Assembly: GCA_035569495.1 (NCBI GenBank)
Contig: DATMMX010000012.1
Span: 186,001-250,000 of the forward strand
Reading direction: 5' to 3'
Length of the DNA stretch: 64,000 bases
From: DASRDZ01 sp035569495
GTDB lineage: Bacteria; Chloroflexota; Dormibacteria; Aeolococcales; Aeolococcaceae
The notes below the pieces were generated by a model that was not told the DNA's origin, made no database searches, and worked only from the letters and a program-made list of their open reading frames with translations. The translations under genes were made by a program, and so were the position numbers. Each line of letters opens with the position of its first letter. Position 1 is the first letter of the stretch. Below, piece by piece: positions 42,006 to 50,777 of the stretch.

Positions 42006-42815
42006 TCAGGTGCGCCGGAACCTGGCCACCGCCAGCGGAGCGAACACCGCGACGAACCCCGCGGCCCAGAGCAGCGAGACGGTCACGTACCACCCCGTGC
42101 TGTGGCCGAGCAGCGCCGCCGCCCGCGGCCCCAGGGCGAGCGCGCGCACGGCGTCGACCATCATGGTCACCGGCTGGTACTGGGCGAACGCCTGCAGCCA
42201 GCCCGGCATGGTCTCCACCGGGACGTACGCGCTGGACAGGAAGGTGAGCGGGAACACCAGGAAGCCGATGCCCTGGGCCGCCTGGGGGTTGCCCGCCAGG
42301 GCGCCGAGGGCGATGAACATCCAGAGGAAGGCGAAGCCGAAGACGGCGCAGAGCAGGAACGCGCCCAGCGCGGCGGCGACCGAGCCGTGGAAGCGGAAGC
42401 CGACGGCGAAGCCGATCCCCGCCGTGGCCGCCAGCACCCACACCGTCTGCGCGGTGTCGGACAGGGCGCGTGCCGCCAGCACCGCGCTGCGGGGGATGGG
42501 CAGCGAGCGGAGCCGGTCGATGAAGCCTGTCTGCATGTCCTCGGCGACACCCATCGCCGTCCCCATGCCCGCGTAGAGGACCAGCGTGGCCAGGAAGCCG
42601 GGCACCAGGAAGTCGACGTAGGGCACGCCGGCGATGCCGATGGCGCCGCCGAAGACGTAGCGGTAGATGAGCAGGAAGATGGCGCCCTGCGCGGTCCCCA
42701 GCAGGACCAGCTGCGGGGTCCGCCAGAACTTGAGCAGGCTGCGCCGGGTGATCACCAGGGTGCTCGGCCCCAACCGGGCCGCGGTCCCGAGGGTTTGTGT
42801 CGCTGTTGTCATCAA
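42006..42815 (-). CDS. ABC-2 type transporter permease (DrrB-like)
   Basis: 269 residues, six hydrophobic helices (for example L-L-G-T-A-Q-G-A-I-F-L-L-I-Y-R-Y-V-F-G-G and A-A-G-F-V-A-V-F-A-P-L-A-V). D-F-L-V-P-G-F-L-A and F-L-S-S-A-Y-V-P-V-E-T-M-P are typical of DrrB-type exporters for drugs or glycolipids. It overlaps the ATPase gene by ATGA, forming a two-gene exporter. Likely repressed by the divergent MarR-type gene. Confidence 0.88.
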   Translation of the reverse strand: MMTTATQTLGTAARLGPSTLVITRRSLLKFWRTPQLVLLGTAQGAIFLLIYRYVFGGAIGIAGVPYVDFLVPGFLATLVLYAGMGTAMGVAEDMQTGFIDRLRSLPIPRSAVLAARALSDTAQTVWVLAATAGIGFAVGFRFHGSVAAALGAFLLCAVFGFAFLWMFIALGALAGNPQAAQGIGFLVFPLTFLSSAYVPVETMPGWLQAFAQYQPVTMMVDAVRALALGPRAAALLGHSTGWYVTVSLLWAAGFVAVFAPLAVARFRRT

Positions 42816-43756
42816 CTTGGCTCCTGGATGCCGGTGAGGGTGAGGAACACCTCGTCGAGGGTGGGTGGGCGCAGGGCGATGTCCTCGACCTCGGCGCCCG
42901 CGGCTTCGAGCCGCAAGAGCGCCTCGCGCAGCCGGTCGGCGCCGGCCTCGACGCGGACGCGCACGCGGCGGGTGGCGCCGTCGACCTGCGCCTCGCCGCC
43001 GTCGACGCCGCCGAGGACGGCGGCCACCCGGGGCAGCTCGCCGACGGTGCGCACGTGGACCTCGATGACGCTGCGGCCGACGCGCTGCTTGAGCTCCTGG
43101 GGCGTGCCCGAGGCCACCACCCGGCCGCGGTCGATGATCACCACCCGGCCGGCCAGGTGGTCGGCCTCGTCGAGGTACTGGGTGGTCAGCAGCACGTCGG
43201 TGCCCTCCTGGACCAGGCCGCGGATGGCGTCCCAGAGCTCGATGCGGCTGCGCGGGTCGAGGCCGGTGGTGGGCTCGTCGAGGAGCAGCAGGCGCGGCCG
43301 GCCGACCAGGCTGGCGCCGAGGTCGAGACGGCGCCGCATGCCGCCGGAATAGGTCCGCGCCAGCCGGTCGGCGTCGCCGTCCAGGCCGAGCTGGCCGAGC
43401 ACGCGACGCGCCCCCTCGCGGGCCTGGTTGCGGTTCTGTCCGAAGAGGCGCGCCACCGTCTCCAGGTTCTCGCGCCCGGTCATGGCCGGCTCGACGGCGG
43501 CGTACTGGCCGGCCAGCCCGATGATGCGGCGCACCGCCCGGGGCTCGCGGCTGACGTCGTGGCCGCCGACGCGGAGCACGCCCTCGTCGGGGCGGAGCAG
43601 GGTGGCCACGGCGCGGACGAAGGTCGTCTTGCCCGCGCCGTTGGGGCCGAGCACGGCGACCACCTGGCCGGGCTCGGCGACCAGGTCGAGGCCGTCGAGG
43701 GCGACCGTCCTGCCGAAGCGCTTGCGCAGGCCGGAGGCTTCGATCATCGGTGTCAT
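42812..43756 (-). CDS. ABC exporter ATPase (DrrA-like, daunorubicin-resistance family)
   Basis: 314 residues. Walker A G-P-N-G-A-G-K-T-T, signature Y-S-G-G-M-R-R-R-L-D-L (L-S-G-G variant), Walker B L-L-L-L-D-E-P-T-T-G-L-D and the H-loop replaced by Q (T-T-Q-Y-L-D-E-A-D), the last being characteristic of the DrrA group. A C-terminal domain (about 225-314, ending P-T-L-D-E-V-F-L-T-L-T-G) is also DrrA-like. The exporter probably handles a hydrophobic toxic compound. Transcribed divergently from the MarR gene across a shared palindromic region. Confidence 0.9.
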   Translation of the reverse strand: MTPMIEASGLRKRFGRTVALDGLDLVAEPGQVVAVLGPNGAGKTTFVRAVATLLRPDEGVLRVGGHDVSREPRAVRRIIGLAGQYAAVEPAMTGRENLETVARLFGQNRNQAREGARRVLGQLGLDGDADRLARTYSGGMRRRLDLGASLVGRPRLLLLDEPTTGLDPRSRIELWDAIRGLVQEGTDVLLTTQYLDEADHLAGRVVIIDRGRVVASGTPQELKQRVGRSVIEVHVRTVGELPRVAAVLGGVDGGEAQVDGATRRVRVRVEAGADRLREALLRLEAAGAEVEDIALRPPTLDEVFLTLTGIQEPS

Positions 43757-43772
43757 GCGGTGGCTCCTGGTG

Positions 43773-43809
43773 TTATCATCTCTCTCACGTAAGTATCTTA
43801 CTATGATAA
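43773..43809. promoter_or_regulatory. Divergent promoter/operator between the ABC exporter and the MarR gene
   Basis: A perfect palindrome GTAAG-TAT-CTTAC (43789-43801) lies at the centre, flanked by TTATCAT (43773-43779) and ATGATAA (43803-43809), themselves an inverted pair. Leftward, TTGTTA-N17-GATACT runs across it; rightward, TATGAT or TATCTT can act as -10. It is AT-rich against a GC-rich background. It fits autoregulation by the adjacent MarR protein. Confidence 0.6.
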
Positions 43810-43842
43810 GAGACTAACAACACTGAGAGGATCGTGTCAACC

Positions 43843-44934
43843 ATGAGCAGCACACGTGAGGAGCTGATCGCCGCGCTCACCGGCGAGTGGAACCGGCTGG
43901 GCGCCGAGCTGGTCCTGTTCTCGCAGAGCGTGGCCGAGCGCCTGAAGATCAACGTCACCGACCTGCAGTGCCTGGCCGTGGTGATGAGCGCGGGTCCGAT
44001 GACCGCGGGCCAGCTCGCCGAGGCCACCGGCCTCACCACGGGGGCCATCACCGGCGTCATCGACCGCCTGGAGAAGGCCCGCCTGGTGCAGCGCGAGGAC
44101 CACCCCACCGACCGCCGCCGGGTCATGGTGAGGGCGCTCCCCGGCGACGTCCTGGCCGCCACCGATCCCGTGGTCGGCGCGGTCTTCGCCCGGCTCGCCG
44201 CGGCGGCGACCGAGCAGTACGAGGGCTACAGCGACCGCGAGGTGCAGCTGGTCATCGACGCCCTGGCGCGGGCTCATCCCGTCCTGCTGGAGCAGGTCTC
44301 CCAGCTCCGCGGCGAGCCGTCGCCGGTGCACCACGAGCTCGACGCGCCGCGCGCCGGGGCGACGGTCGGCCGGCTCCTCCTCGCCCCCGGCGTCGGCGAG
44401 GTCACCATCGACGCCGACGCCGCCATGGCCGAGCTCTACCGGGCCCACGCCGAGGGCACGCCGCCGCAGATCGAGGCCGACGGCGGCAACGTCACGGTGC
44501 GGGCGCGCCGCTTCCCGCTGTTCGGCTGGGGCCACCGCAGCCTGCGCCTCACCCTGTCGGCGGCCATCCCCTGGGACATCGAGGTGGCCCAGGGTGCGTA
44601 CCGGCTGACCGCCGAGCTCGGCTCCCTGCGGGTGCGCTCGCTGGCCATCAAGGGCGGGGCGTCACGCCTCGACCTCGCCCTGGGACGGCCCTCGGGCAGG
44701 GTGCCGCTCACCATCACCGGCGGGGCCAGCCAGGTCACCGTGCGCCGGCCGGCCGGCGTGCCCGTCGAGGTGCGGATCAGGGGCGGCGTGTCGAAGACCA
44801 GCGTCGACGGGAACCAGCTCGGACCCGCGGGCGGCAACGTGGTCTGGCGCACCCCCGGCATGCAGGACGGGGCGGATCACTACGCCATCGAGGTGGTCGG
44901 CGGGGTCAGCCGCCTGAGCGTCGAGACGGGCTGA
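43843..44934 (+). CDS. MarR-family regulator fused to a C-terminal adhesin-like (DUF4097-type) domain
   Basis: 363 residues from the ATG; a GTG 9 bases upstream is possible. Residues 1-145 are MarR-like: M-T-A-G-Q-L-A-E-A-T-G-L-T-T-G-A-I-T as helix-turn-helix, then D-R-L-E-K-A-R-L-V-Q-R-E-D-H-P-T-D-R-R and the wing. Instead of ending, the protein continues about 200 residues with repeated beta strands and glycine turns (G-N-V-T-V-R-A-R-R-F-P, L-A-I-K-G-G-A-S-R-L-D-L, I-T-G-G-A-S-Q-V-T-V, I-R-G-G-V-S-K-T-S-V, V-V-G-G-V-S-R-L-S-V), like the DUF4097/LiaF-type beta-solenoid. The extra domain may sense a ligand. Likely represses the divergent exporter. A GC hairpin without U-run follows the stop. 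Confidence 0.82.
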   Translation: MSSTREELIAALTGEWNRLGAELVLFSQSVAERLKINVTDLQCLAVVMSAGPMTAGQLAEATGLTTGAITGVIDRLEKARLVQREDHPTDRRRVMVRALPGDVLAATDPVVGAVFARLAAAATEQYEGYSDREVQLVIDALARAHPVLLEQVSQLRGEPSPVHHELDAPRAGATVGRLLLAPGVGEVTIDADAAMAELYRAHAEGTPPQIEADGGNVTVRARRFPLFGWGHRSLRLTLSAAIPWDIEVAQGAYRLTAELGSLRVRSLAIKGGASRLDLALGRPSGRVPLTITGGASQVTVRRPAGVPVEVRIRGGVSKTSVDGNQLGPAGGNVVWRTPGMQDGADHYAIEVVGGVSRLSVETG

Positions 44935-45055
44935 ACCGCCGCGGTGGCGGGCCTGTCGCGCCACTCGCCGGGTGCGCCGGGCTCGACTATGCTCACCAGC
45001 CAGGGCACCGCGCCCACACGGGGGCGCCCGGGAGCGCACCAGGAGACCTGCCGGC

Positions 45056-45838
45056 TTGGACCATCTCCCGCCCGCCGTCGAGCTCGACGCCCTGGGCAAG
45101 CGCTTCGGCGACGTCACCGCCGTGTCCGCCGTCAGCCTGTCGGTCGCGGCGGGCGAGGTCTTCGGCCTGCTCGGCGCCAACGGCGCGGGCAAGACCACCA
45201 TCCTGCGCATGGCCTGCGGGCTGCTGGCGCCGAGCAGCGGCCGGGTCAGCGTCTGCGGCGTCGACGTCTGGGCCGACCCGATGCGCGCCAAGCGGATGCT
45301 CGGCTACCTCGACGAGGAGCCGCTGCTCTACCCCAACCTGACCGGCCGCGAGTTCCTCGACCTGGTCGGCGACCTCTACGCCGTACCCCGCGGCGGCGAG
45401 CGCGAGGAGCGCATCGCCCGGCTGCTCGCGGTGGTCGAGCTGGAGGCCAAGCAGGACGAGCTGATCGCCGGCTACTCGCACGGCATGCGCAACAAGATCG
45501 GCCTCGCCGCGCTGCTGCTCTACGAGCCGCGCGTGCTGCTGCTGGACGAGCCGACAAACGGCCTCGACCCGCGCTCCGCGCGCCGCGTGCGCGACCTGCT
45601 GCGCGACCTCGCCGAGCAGGGCGTCGCGGTAGTGCTGTCGACGCACATCCTCGAAGTGGCGCAGGCGCTGTGCGACCGCATCGCCATCGTCGACCGCGGG
45701 CGCGTCGTCGCCGTGGGCACGCTGGACGAGCTGCGCGCGCGCACCGGCAGCGCGCAGGCGTCGCTGGAGGACCTCTTCCTCGCCCTCACCGGCGGCCCCG
45801 AGGACCGCGCGCTGCTCGACCGGCTGCGCAGCGCCTGA
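45056..45838 (+). CDS. ABC transporter ATPase (ABC-2 subfamily)
   Basis: 260 residues from a TTG start with AGGAGA 9 bases upstream; an ATG at 44972 would add a low-complexity Arg-rich head and is less likely. Walker A G-A-N-G-A-G-K-T-T, signature variant Y-S-H-G-M-R-N-K-I (Gly kept, S-G to S-H), Walker B L-L-L-L-D-E-P-T-N-G-L-D and the switch His in L-S-T-H-I-L-E-V. Paired with the large permease 8 bases downstream. Export substrate unknown. Confidence 0.85.
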   Translation: MDHLPPAVELDALGKRFGDVTAVSAVSLSVAAGEVFGLLGANGAGKTTILRMACGLLAPSSGRVSVCGVDVWADPMRAKRMLGYLDEEPLLYPNLTGREFLDLVGDLYAVPRGGEREERIARLLAVVELEAKQDELIAGYSHGMRNKIGLAALLLYEPRVLLLDEPTNGLDPRSARRVRDLLRDLAEQGVAVVLSTHILEVAQALCDRIAIVDRGRVVAVGTLDELRARTGSAQASLEDLFLALTGGPEDRALLDRLRSA

Positions 45839-45846
45839 TCCCTTCG

Positions 45847-47571
45847 ATGACATCCGCGGCCCCGCGCCTGATCCGCGCCGACCTCCAGGCGCTGCGCAAC
45901 CGTATTCGGCGCATGCCCGGCCGTCGCGTCGCGCTGCTGCTGGTGGGAATTCCACTGCTGGCGCTGGCCATCCTCGGCCCCGCGGCGGCGTTCGGCGCCA
46001 GCATCGGACCGCTCGGTCGGGACGCGGTGGTGGGCGTGCTCACCCTCGGCTTCACCACGCTGGGCATGGTCATGCTGGTGGTCGGGCTGTCGTCGGTGAT
46101 GGTGTCGTTCTTCACGTCGCGCGACCTGCTGCTGCTCGCCGGCGCGCCCATCCGCGTCGTCGACATCTACGTCGCGCGGCTGCTCGTCGCGGCCCGCGCC
46201 AGTGCGCTGGTGGCGGGGCTGCTCTTCGCCTCGGTGATCGGCTACGGCATCTCCATCGGGGCGGGCGCGCTGTACTGGATCGCGGCACCGCTGGCCATCG
46301 TCTGCGTGGTGCTGTCGGTGACTGCGCTGCAGGTGGCCCTGCTCAGTGTCGTGGTGCGCGTCGTGCCCATGGCGCGCGCGCGCTCCCTGGTGAGCATCGT
46401 CGCCGCGGTGATGGGCAGCATCTTCTGGATGGCCTGGCTCTTCCTGCGCGGCGGCGACACCACCACCGCCGGCGACTCGCTCCTGCAGGGCGCCAGCGGA
46501 GCGGCGGGACTCGGTGAGTCGCTGGTGTGGCTGCCGACCGCATGGCCGGCGCGCGCGTTGGCGGGATTCGCCCGCGGCGACGCGGCCGCCCCGCTGTGGC
46601 TGCTGGTGACGCTCGCCGCCACCGCGGGCGCGCTGACCGTGGGCCACGCGGCGTTCGTGCCGTCGTTCCGTCGCGGGCTCAGCGCGCTCGGCGAGGTGCC
46701 GCGGCGATCGTCCACACCGCGGGTGTACACGTCCGTGCCGGCACCGCGCATGACCCCGGGACGCCCGCCGCTGCTGGCGCTGGTGCGCAAGGAGTGGGTG
46801 GTGATGCGCCGCGACTCGCGCCGGCTCGCCGCGCTGATCCCGCTCTGCGCCATCGCCGCGCTGTACCCGCTGCTCAGCGGCGCGGGACGCGGCGACGCCA
46901 CCGGCTTCTGGGACGCGGTGCTGCGCACCGGCAGTGTGTCGCTGATGCTGCCGTTCTTCTTCACCCAGGTGCTCGCCGGTCCGGCGGTGGCCATGGAGGG
47001 ACGCGGGTTCCTGCTGCTGCGGCTCGCCCCGATCAGCGTGGCCACGCTGCTGCGCGCCAAGGCGATCGCGGTGGCGGTGCCGATGGTGCTGGCCACGGCG
47101 GTGTCGACGCTGGTGCTCGGCGCCATCCACCACGGCGGCGCGCTGGACATGCTGGCGCTGCTGCTGATGGGCATATGGCTGGCCCTCGGCGCCACCGCCA
47201 TCGGCGTCAGCGGCGGCGCCATCGGGGCGCGCTTCGAGGCCGAGGACCCGCGCCGCGCGGTGAGCACCGGCGCCGCGATGGCGTCGACCGTCGCCTCGCT
47301 GGCGTTTCTCGGGCTCAGCGTGGTGGCGGCGCTGCAGCTCGTGCGCGCCACCGGGCTGGCCCCCGACGTGCACGTCATCGGCGACGGCGGGGGCGCCCAG
47401 GTTGCTGCCATGGTTGGCGGATTCATCTGCATCGCGCTCGCCGCCGGGCTGGTGCTGGGGATGCTCACCCTGGCCGAGCGGCGCCTGCAGGCGTGGCAGC
47501 CGGATGGCGGCCGCGCGCCCGCGCCGGAGCTTCGCTGGAACTCGCCGGCGCCGCCGCGCCCGGTTGGCTAG
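45847..47571 (+). CDS. Large ABC-2-type permease
   Basis: 574 residues, about twelve hydrophobic helices in two halves, consistent with a fused pair of six-helix permeases (first half from R-V-A-L-L-L-V-G-I-P-L-L-A-L-A-I-L; second half from R-L-A-A-L-I-P-L-C-A-I-A-A-L-Y-P-L-L). A cytoplasmic linker of about 60 residues between the halves includes P-G-R-P-P-L-L-A-L-V-R-K-E-W. The start was chosen just after the ATPase stop; the frame is open much further upstream only because of base composition. Its last codons overlap the stop of the convergent dehydrogenase gene by 4 bases. Confidence 0.8.
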   Translation: MTSAAPRLIRADLQALRNRIRRMPGRRVALLLVGIPLLALAILGPAAAFGASIGPLGRDAVVGVLTLGFTTLGMVMLVVGLSSVMVSFFTSRDLLLLAGAPIRVVDIYVARLLVAARASALVAGLLFASVIGYGISIGAGALYWIAAPLAIVCVVLSVTALQVALLSVVVRVVPMARARSLVSIVAAVMGSIFWMAWLFLRGGDTTTAGDSLLQGASGAAGLGESLVWLPTAWPARALAGFARGDAAAPLWLLVTLAATAGALTVGHAAFVPSFRRGLSALGEVPRRSSTPRVYTSVPAPRMTPGRPPLLALVRKEWVVMRRDSRRLAALIPLCAIAALYPLLSGAGRGDATGFWDAVLRTGSVSLMLPFFFTQVLAGPAVAMEGRGFLLLRLAPISVATLLRAKAIAVAVPMVLATAVSTLVLGAIHHGGALDMLALLLMGIWLALGATAIGVSGGAIGARFEAEDPRRAVSTGAAMASTVASLAFLGLSVVAALQLVRATGLAPDVHVIGDGGGAQVAAMVGGFICIALAAGLVLGMLTLAERRLQAWQPDGGRAPAPELRWNSPAPPRPVG

Positions 47572-48551
47572 ACGACCAGCACCGCCGCGCCCTGCACGTC
47601 ACCGCGGCGCAGAGTGTCGAGTGCGGCGTTGGCGTCCTCCAGGGCGAAGGCGCGCACCTCGGTGTGCACGGGAATCCGCGGCGCCAGGGCGAGGAACTCG
47701 TGGCCGTCCTGGCGGGTCAGGTTGGCGATGGAGCGGAGCACGCGCTCGCCCCACAGCAGGTCATACGCGAACGACGGGATGTCGCTCATGTGGATGCCCG
47801 CACACACCACCGTGCCACCGGGAGCGACGGCGCGCAGCGCGGCCGGGACCAGCTCACCCGCGGGCGCGAAGATGATGGCGACGTCGAGCGGCTCGGGGCC
47901 CGGCTGCATGGCGTCGCCGGCCCACTCCGCGCCGAGCTGCAGCGCGAATCGCTGTGACGCCTCGTCGTCCCTGCGGGTGAAGGCGAAGACGCGGCGTCCC
48001 TGGTGGCGCGCGACCTGGATGACGATGTGCGCGGAGGCACCGAAGCCGTAGAGGCCGAGGCGCGCGCCGTCGCCGGCGGCACGCAGCGCGCGGTAGCCGA
48101 TCAGGCCGGCGCAGAGCAGGGGGGCCGCCTGCAGGTCGGGGTAGCCGGGCGGGATGGGGAAGCAGTAGCGCTCGTCGCACACCGCGTACTCGGCGTAGCC
48201 GCCGTCGATGTCGTAGCCGGTGAAGCGCGCGTGCTCGCAGAGGTTCTCGCGTCCCGCCGTGCAGTAGCGGCAGGTGCCGTCCGTCCAGCCCAGCCACGGC
48301 ACGCCGACGCGGTCGCCGATCGCGTGCGCCGCCGCGCCGTCGCCGAGCTGCACCACGGTGCCGACGATCTGATGGCCGACCACCAGCGGCAGCTTGGGAT
48401 GGGTCAGCTCGCCGTCGACGACGTGCAGGTCGGTGCGGCACAGCGCACACGCGTGCACGCGCAGCAGCACCTGTCCACGCTGCGCCTCGGGCTGCGGCGC
48501 ATCCGCGAAGCGCAGCGCGGTCCGCGGTGCGTCGAGGAGCATCGCGCGCAT
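47568..48551 (-). CDS. Zinc-type alcohol dehydrogenase (MDR family), structural-zinc site incomplete
   Basis: 327 residues. The GroES-like domain has catalytic-zinc ligands C-R-T-D (Cys38 region) and G-H-Q-I-V-G; the Rossmann part has G-L-Y-G-F-G-A-S-A-H. The usual structural-zinc lobe C-G-x-C-x-x-C-x(7)-C appears as D-G-T-C-R-Y-C-T-A-G-R-E-N-L-C, so the first Cys is Asp. Whether the zinc is still held is unclear. Y-D-I-D-G-G-Y-A-E-Y is family-typical. The alcohol or aldehyde substrate is unknown. Last gene of the his-containing operon, 4 bases after the glucoamylase stop. Confidence 0.85.
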   Translation of the reverse strand: MRAMLLDAPRTALRFADAPQPEAQRGQVLLRVHACALCRTDLHVVDGELTHPKLPLVVGHQIVGTVVQLGDGAAAHAIGDRVGVPWLGWTDGTCRYCTAGRENLCEHARFTGYDIDGGYAEYAVCDERYCFPIPPGYPDLQAAPLLCAGLIGYRALRAAGDGARLGLYGFGASAHIVIQVARHQGRRVFAFTRRDDEASQRFALQLGAEWAGDAMQPGPEPLDVAIIFAPAGELVPAALRAVAPGGTVVCAGIHMSDIPSFAYDLLWGERVLRSIANLTRQDGHEFLALAPRIPVHTEVRAFALEDANAALDTLRRGDVQGAAVLVV

Positions 48552-48555
48552 GCCG

Positions 48556-50418
48556 TCAGCGCACCGCGCGCACGCCCATCTCCCGGTGGCGCAGCCGCTC
48601 GATGTTGACCGCGGCGCCGACCAGGGCGAGATGGGTGAACGCCTGGGGGAAGTTGCCGAGCAGCTCGCCGGTGCGGCCGTCCGCTTCCTCGGCGAGCAGT
48701 CCGCAGGTCGCCTGGAAGCTGCTCACCTGCTCGAAGAGCCGCTCCGCGTCTTCGAGGCGGCCGAGGTGCGCGTAGGCGTCGACCAACCAGTAGGAGCACA
48801 TCAGGAAGGCGCCCTCGTCGCCGGGGACGCCGTCGCTGGACTCGCGGAGGTAGCGGCGGATCAGGACGCCTTCGCGCAGGCCGGCGGCGATGGCGTCGAT
48901 GGTGCTCACCATGCGCGCGTCGCGCATGGGCAGGAAGCGCACCTGGGCCATGCGCAGCAGGGAGGCGTCGAGCGTGTCGCCGCCGAGGGTCTGGGTGAAG
49001 GCGTTGAGCTTCCTGTTGAACCCGTCGCGCATGACCCGGCGGTGGATGCGCATCCGCGCCTGGCGCCAGCGCTCGCTGTCGTGGGGCAGGCCGTAGCGCT
49101 CGGCGAGGCGCAGCCCGCGGTCGACCGCCACCCAGCACATCACCTTGCTGTAGGTGAAGTGCCGCTCGCCGCCGCGCACCTCCCAGATCGACGAGTCCGG
49201 CTCCTCCCAGCGCGCGATGGCCAGCTCGACGATGGCGCGCAGGTCCTGCCAGAGGTCGCCGCGGACGTCGCCACCGACCTCGCCGCCGAAACGCGCGTAG
49301 AGGTAGGCGCTGTCGAGAACTTCGCCGTACACGTCGAGCTGGAGCTGGCGCGCCGCGCCGTTGCCGATGCGCACCGGGCGCGAGCCGCGATAGCCCTCGA
49401 GGTGGTCGAGGACGACCTCGTGGGGATTGCGGTGGCCGTCGAGGGTGTAGAGGTTGTCGATGGTGGGGTGATGGTTGCCGCCGATGCCGATGCGCGTCAG
49501 CCAGGCGAAGAAGTGGTGCGCCTCCTCGGTGAGCCCGAGCTGGAAGAACGCGTACAGCGTGAACGACGCGTCGCGCAGCCAGGTGAAGCGGTAGTCCCAG
49601 TTGCGCGTGCCGCCGATCTGCTCGGGGATGCTGGTGGTCGGTGCGGCGATGATCGCGCCGGTGGGCGAGTAGGTCATCAGCTTCAGCGCCAGCGCCGAAC
49701 GCCACACCAGCTCCTGGTACGGGCCGTCGTAGCGCACCTGCCCGATCCACTTCCACCAGTACTCCCGCGTCTCGCGGAGCAGCACACGCGCGCGCTCGAC
49801 GCTCCAGGGCTGATCGTCGTCGCAGTCCTCGCTCTCGCTGGTGACCATGGCGAAGGCGATGGCGTCGCCGGCGCGGAGGGTGAGCGTCTGGCGCGGGCCG
49901 TCCATGTCGCAGGAGGCGCGGATGCAGATGTGCAGCGGGCCGGCGTCGGCGTGCAGCCGTCCGTTGTGGGAGGCGAAGGGCACCATTCCGTCGCGCGCGT
50001 AGTCGGGCGCGGGCATCATGTCGTTGTGGATCACCACCTCGCCGGTGAGACACTCCAGCAGGCGGACCACGCGCGGATGGCGGTGCGGCCTGGCCTCGTG
50101 TTCCATGCTGTCGCGATGCAGCGGCATGAAGTCGGTGAGCGTGGCCCTGCCGGTGCGGGTGACGTAGGTGGTGTAGAGCAGGTTGGTGCGGTCGCGATAA
50201 CGTGGCGACACCCGGTACGGACCGCGCGGGGCTATCTGCCAGTAGCCGCCCCGGTTGGCGTCGAGGATGCGGCCGAAGATCGAGGCGTCGTCGAAGCGGG
50301 GCAGGCAGAGCCAGTCGATGCTGCCGTCCTGGCTGACCAGCGCGGCGCTGCGGCAGTCGCCGATCACCCCGTAGCCGGCGATGGGCAGGTAGCCGTCGAG
50401 GCGCTCCAGCGGTATCAA
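48556..50418 (-). CDS. GH15 glucoamylase/trehalase-like glycoside hydrolase
   Basis: 620 residues from a TTG start that overlaps the hisI stop (TTGA). The N-terminal beta domain opens Y-G-V-I-G-D-C-R-S-A-A-L-V-S-Q-D-G-S-I-D-W-L-C-L-P-R-F-D, the classic bacterial GH15 beginning. The (alpha/alpha)6 barrel has R-D-A-S-F-T-L-Y-A-F, then P-D-S-S-I-W-E-V-R-G-G-E-R-H-F-T-Y-S-K with the acid Glu, and G-D-E-G-A-F-L-M-C-S-Y-W with the base Glu. No signal peptide, so it acts inside the cell on glycogen- or trehalose-like glucans. Its place in the histidine operon is unusual. A longer upstream frame is not real. Confidence 0.9.
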   Translation of the reverse strand: MIPLERLDGYLPIAGYGVIGDCRSAALVSQDGSIDWLCLPRFDDASIFGRILDANRGGYWQIAPRGPYRVSPRYRDRTNLLYTTYVTRTGRATLTDFMPLHRDSMEHEARPHRHPRVVRLLECLTGEVVIHNDMMPAPDYARDGMVPFASHNGRLHADAGPLHICIRASCDMDGPRQTLTLRAGDAIAFAMVTSESEDCDDDQPWSVERARVLLRETREYWWKWIGQVRYDGPYQELVWRSALALKLMTYSPTGAIIAAPTTSIPEQIGGTRNWDYRFTWLRDASFTLYAFFQLGLTEEAHHFFAWLTRIGIGGNHHPTIDNLYTLDGHRNPHEVVLDHLEGYRGSRPVRIGNGAARQLQLDVYGEVLDSAYLYARFGGEVGGDVRGDLWQDLRAIVELAIARWEEPDSSIWEVRGGERHFTYSKVMCWVAVDRGLRLAERYGLPHDSERWRQARMRIHRRVMRDGFNRKLNAFTQTLGGDTLDASLLRMAQVRFLPMRDARMVSTIDAIAAGLREGVLIRRYLRESSDGVPGDEGAFLMCSYWLVDAYAHLGRLEDAERLFEQVSSFQATCGLLAEEADGRTGELLGNFPQAFTHLALVGAAVNIERLRHREMGVRAVR

Positions 50419-50777
50419 CCCGCCGGGTCTCCCTGCTCGGTTGGTGCGGGGACGTCTTCGAAGAAACACGTTGTGCTGCCGGTGTGGCACGCGGGGCCGG
50501 AGGGGTCGACGAGCAGCAGCACCGTGTCGCGATCGCAGTCGAGACGGACGGCGCGGACGTGCATGGTGTTGCCGCTGGTGGCGCCCTTCTCCCAGAGCTC
50601 CTGGCGGCTGCGGCTCCAGAAGGTGGCCCTGCCGGTGAGCAGCGTCGCCCGCCACGCCTCGCGGTTCATGTAGGCCAGGGTGAGCACCGCGTGGGTGGTG
50701 GCGTCCTGCGCGATCGCGGGCACCAGACCCTGCGCGTCGAAATGCGGCTCCGGCGGCGGCGCGCTGACGTCGCTCAT
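50415..50777 (-). CDS. hisI: Phosphoribosyl-AMP cyclohydrolase
   Basis: Third step of histidine synthesis. 120 residues, cyclohydrolase domain only; no HisE phosphohydrolase domain is fused. L-A-Y-M-N-R-E-A-W, W-S-R-S-R-Q-E-L-W-E-K-G-A-T-S-G-N, the metal-site D-C-D-R-D-T and C-H-T-G-S-T-T-C-F are all present. HisE must be encoded elsewhere. It overlaps the TPR gene upstream (ATGA) and the glucoamylase downstream (TTGA). Confidence 0.94.
   Translation of the reverse strand: MSDVSAPPPEPHFDAQGLVPAIAQDATTHAVLTLAYMNREAWRATLLTGRATFWSRSRQELWEKGATSGNTMHVRAVRLDCDRDTVLLLVDPSGPACHTGSTTCFFEDVPAPTEQGDPAG

Noticed and set aside
44944..45846. Upstream extension of the large ABC permease
   Set aside because: It reads through the ATPase gene in a different frame and lacks features; the ATG after the ATPase stop is the natural start.
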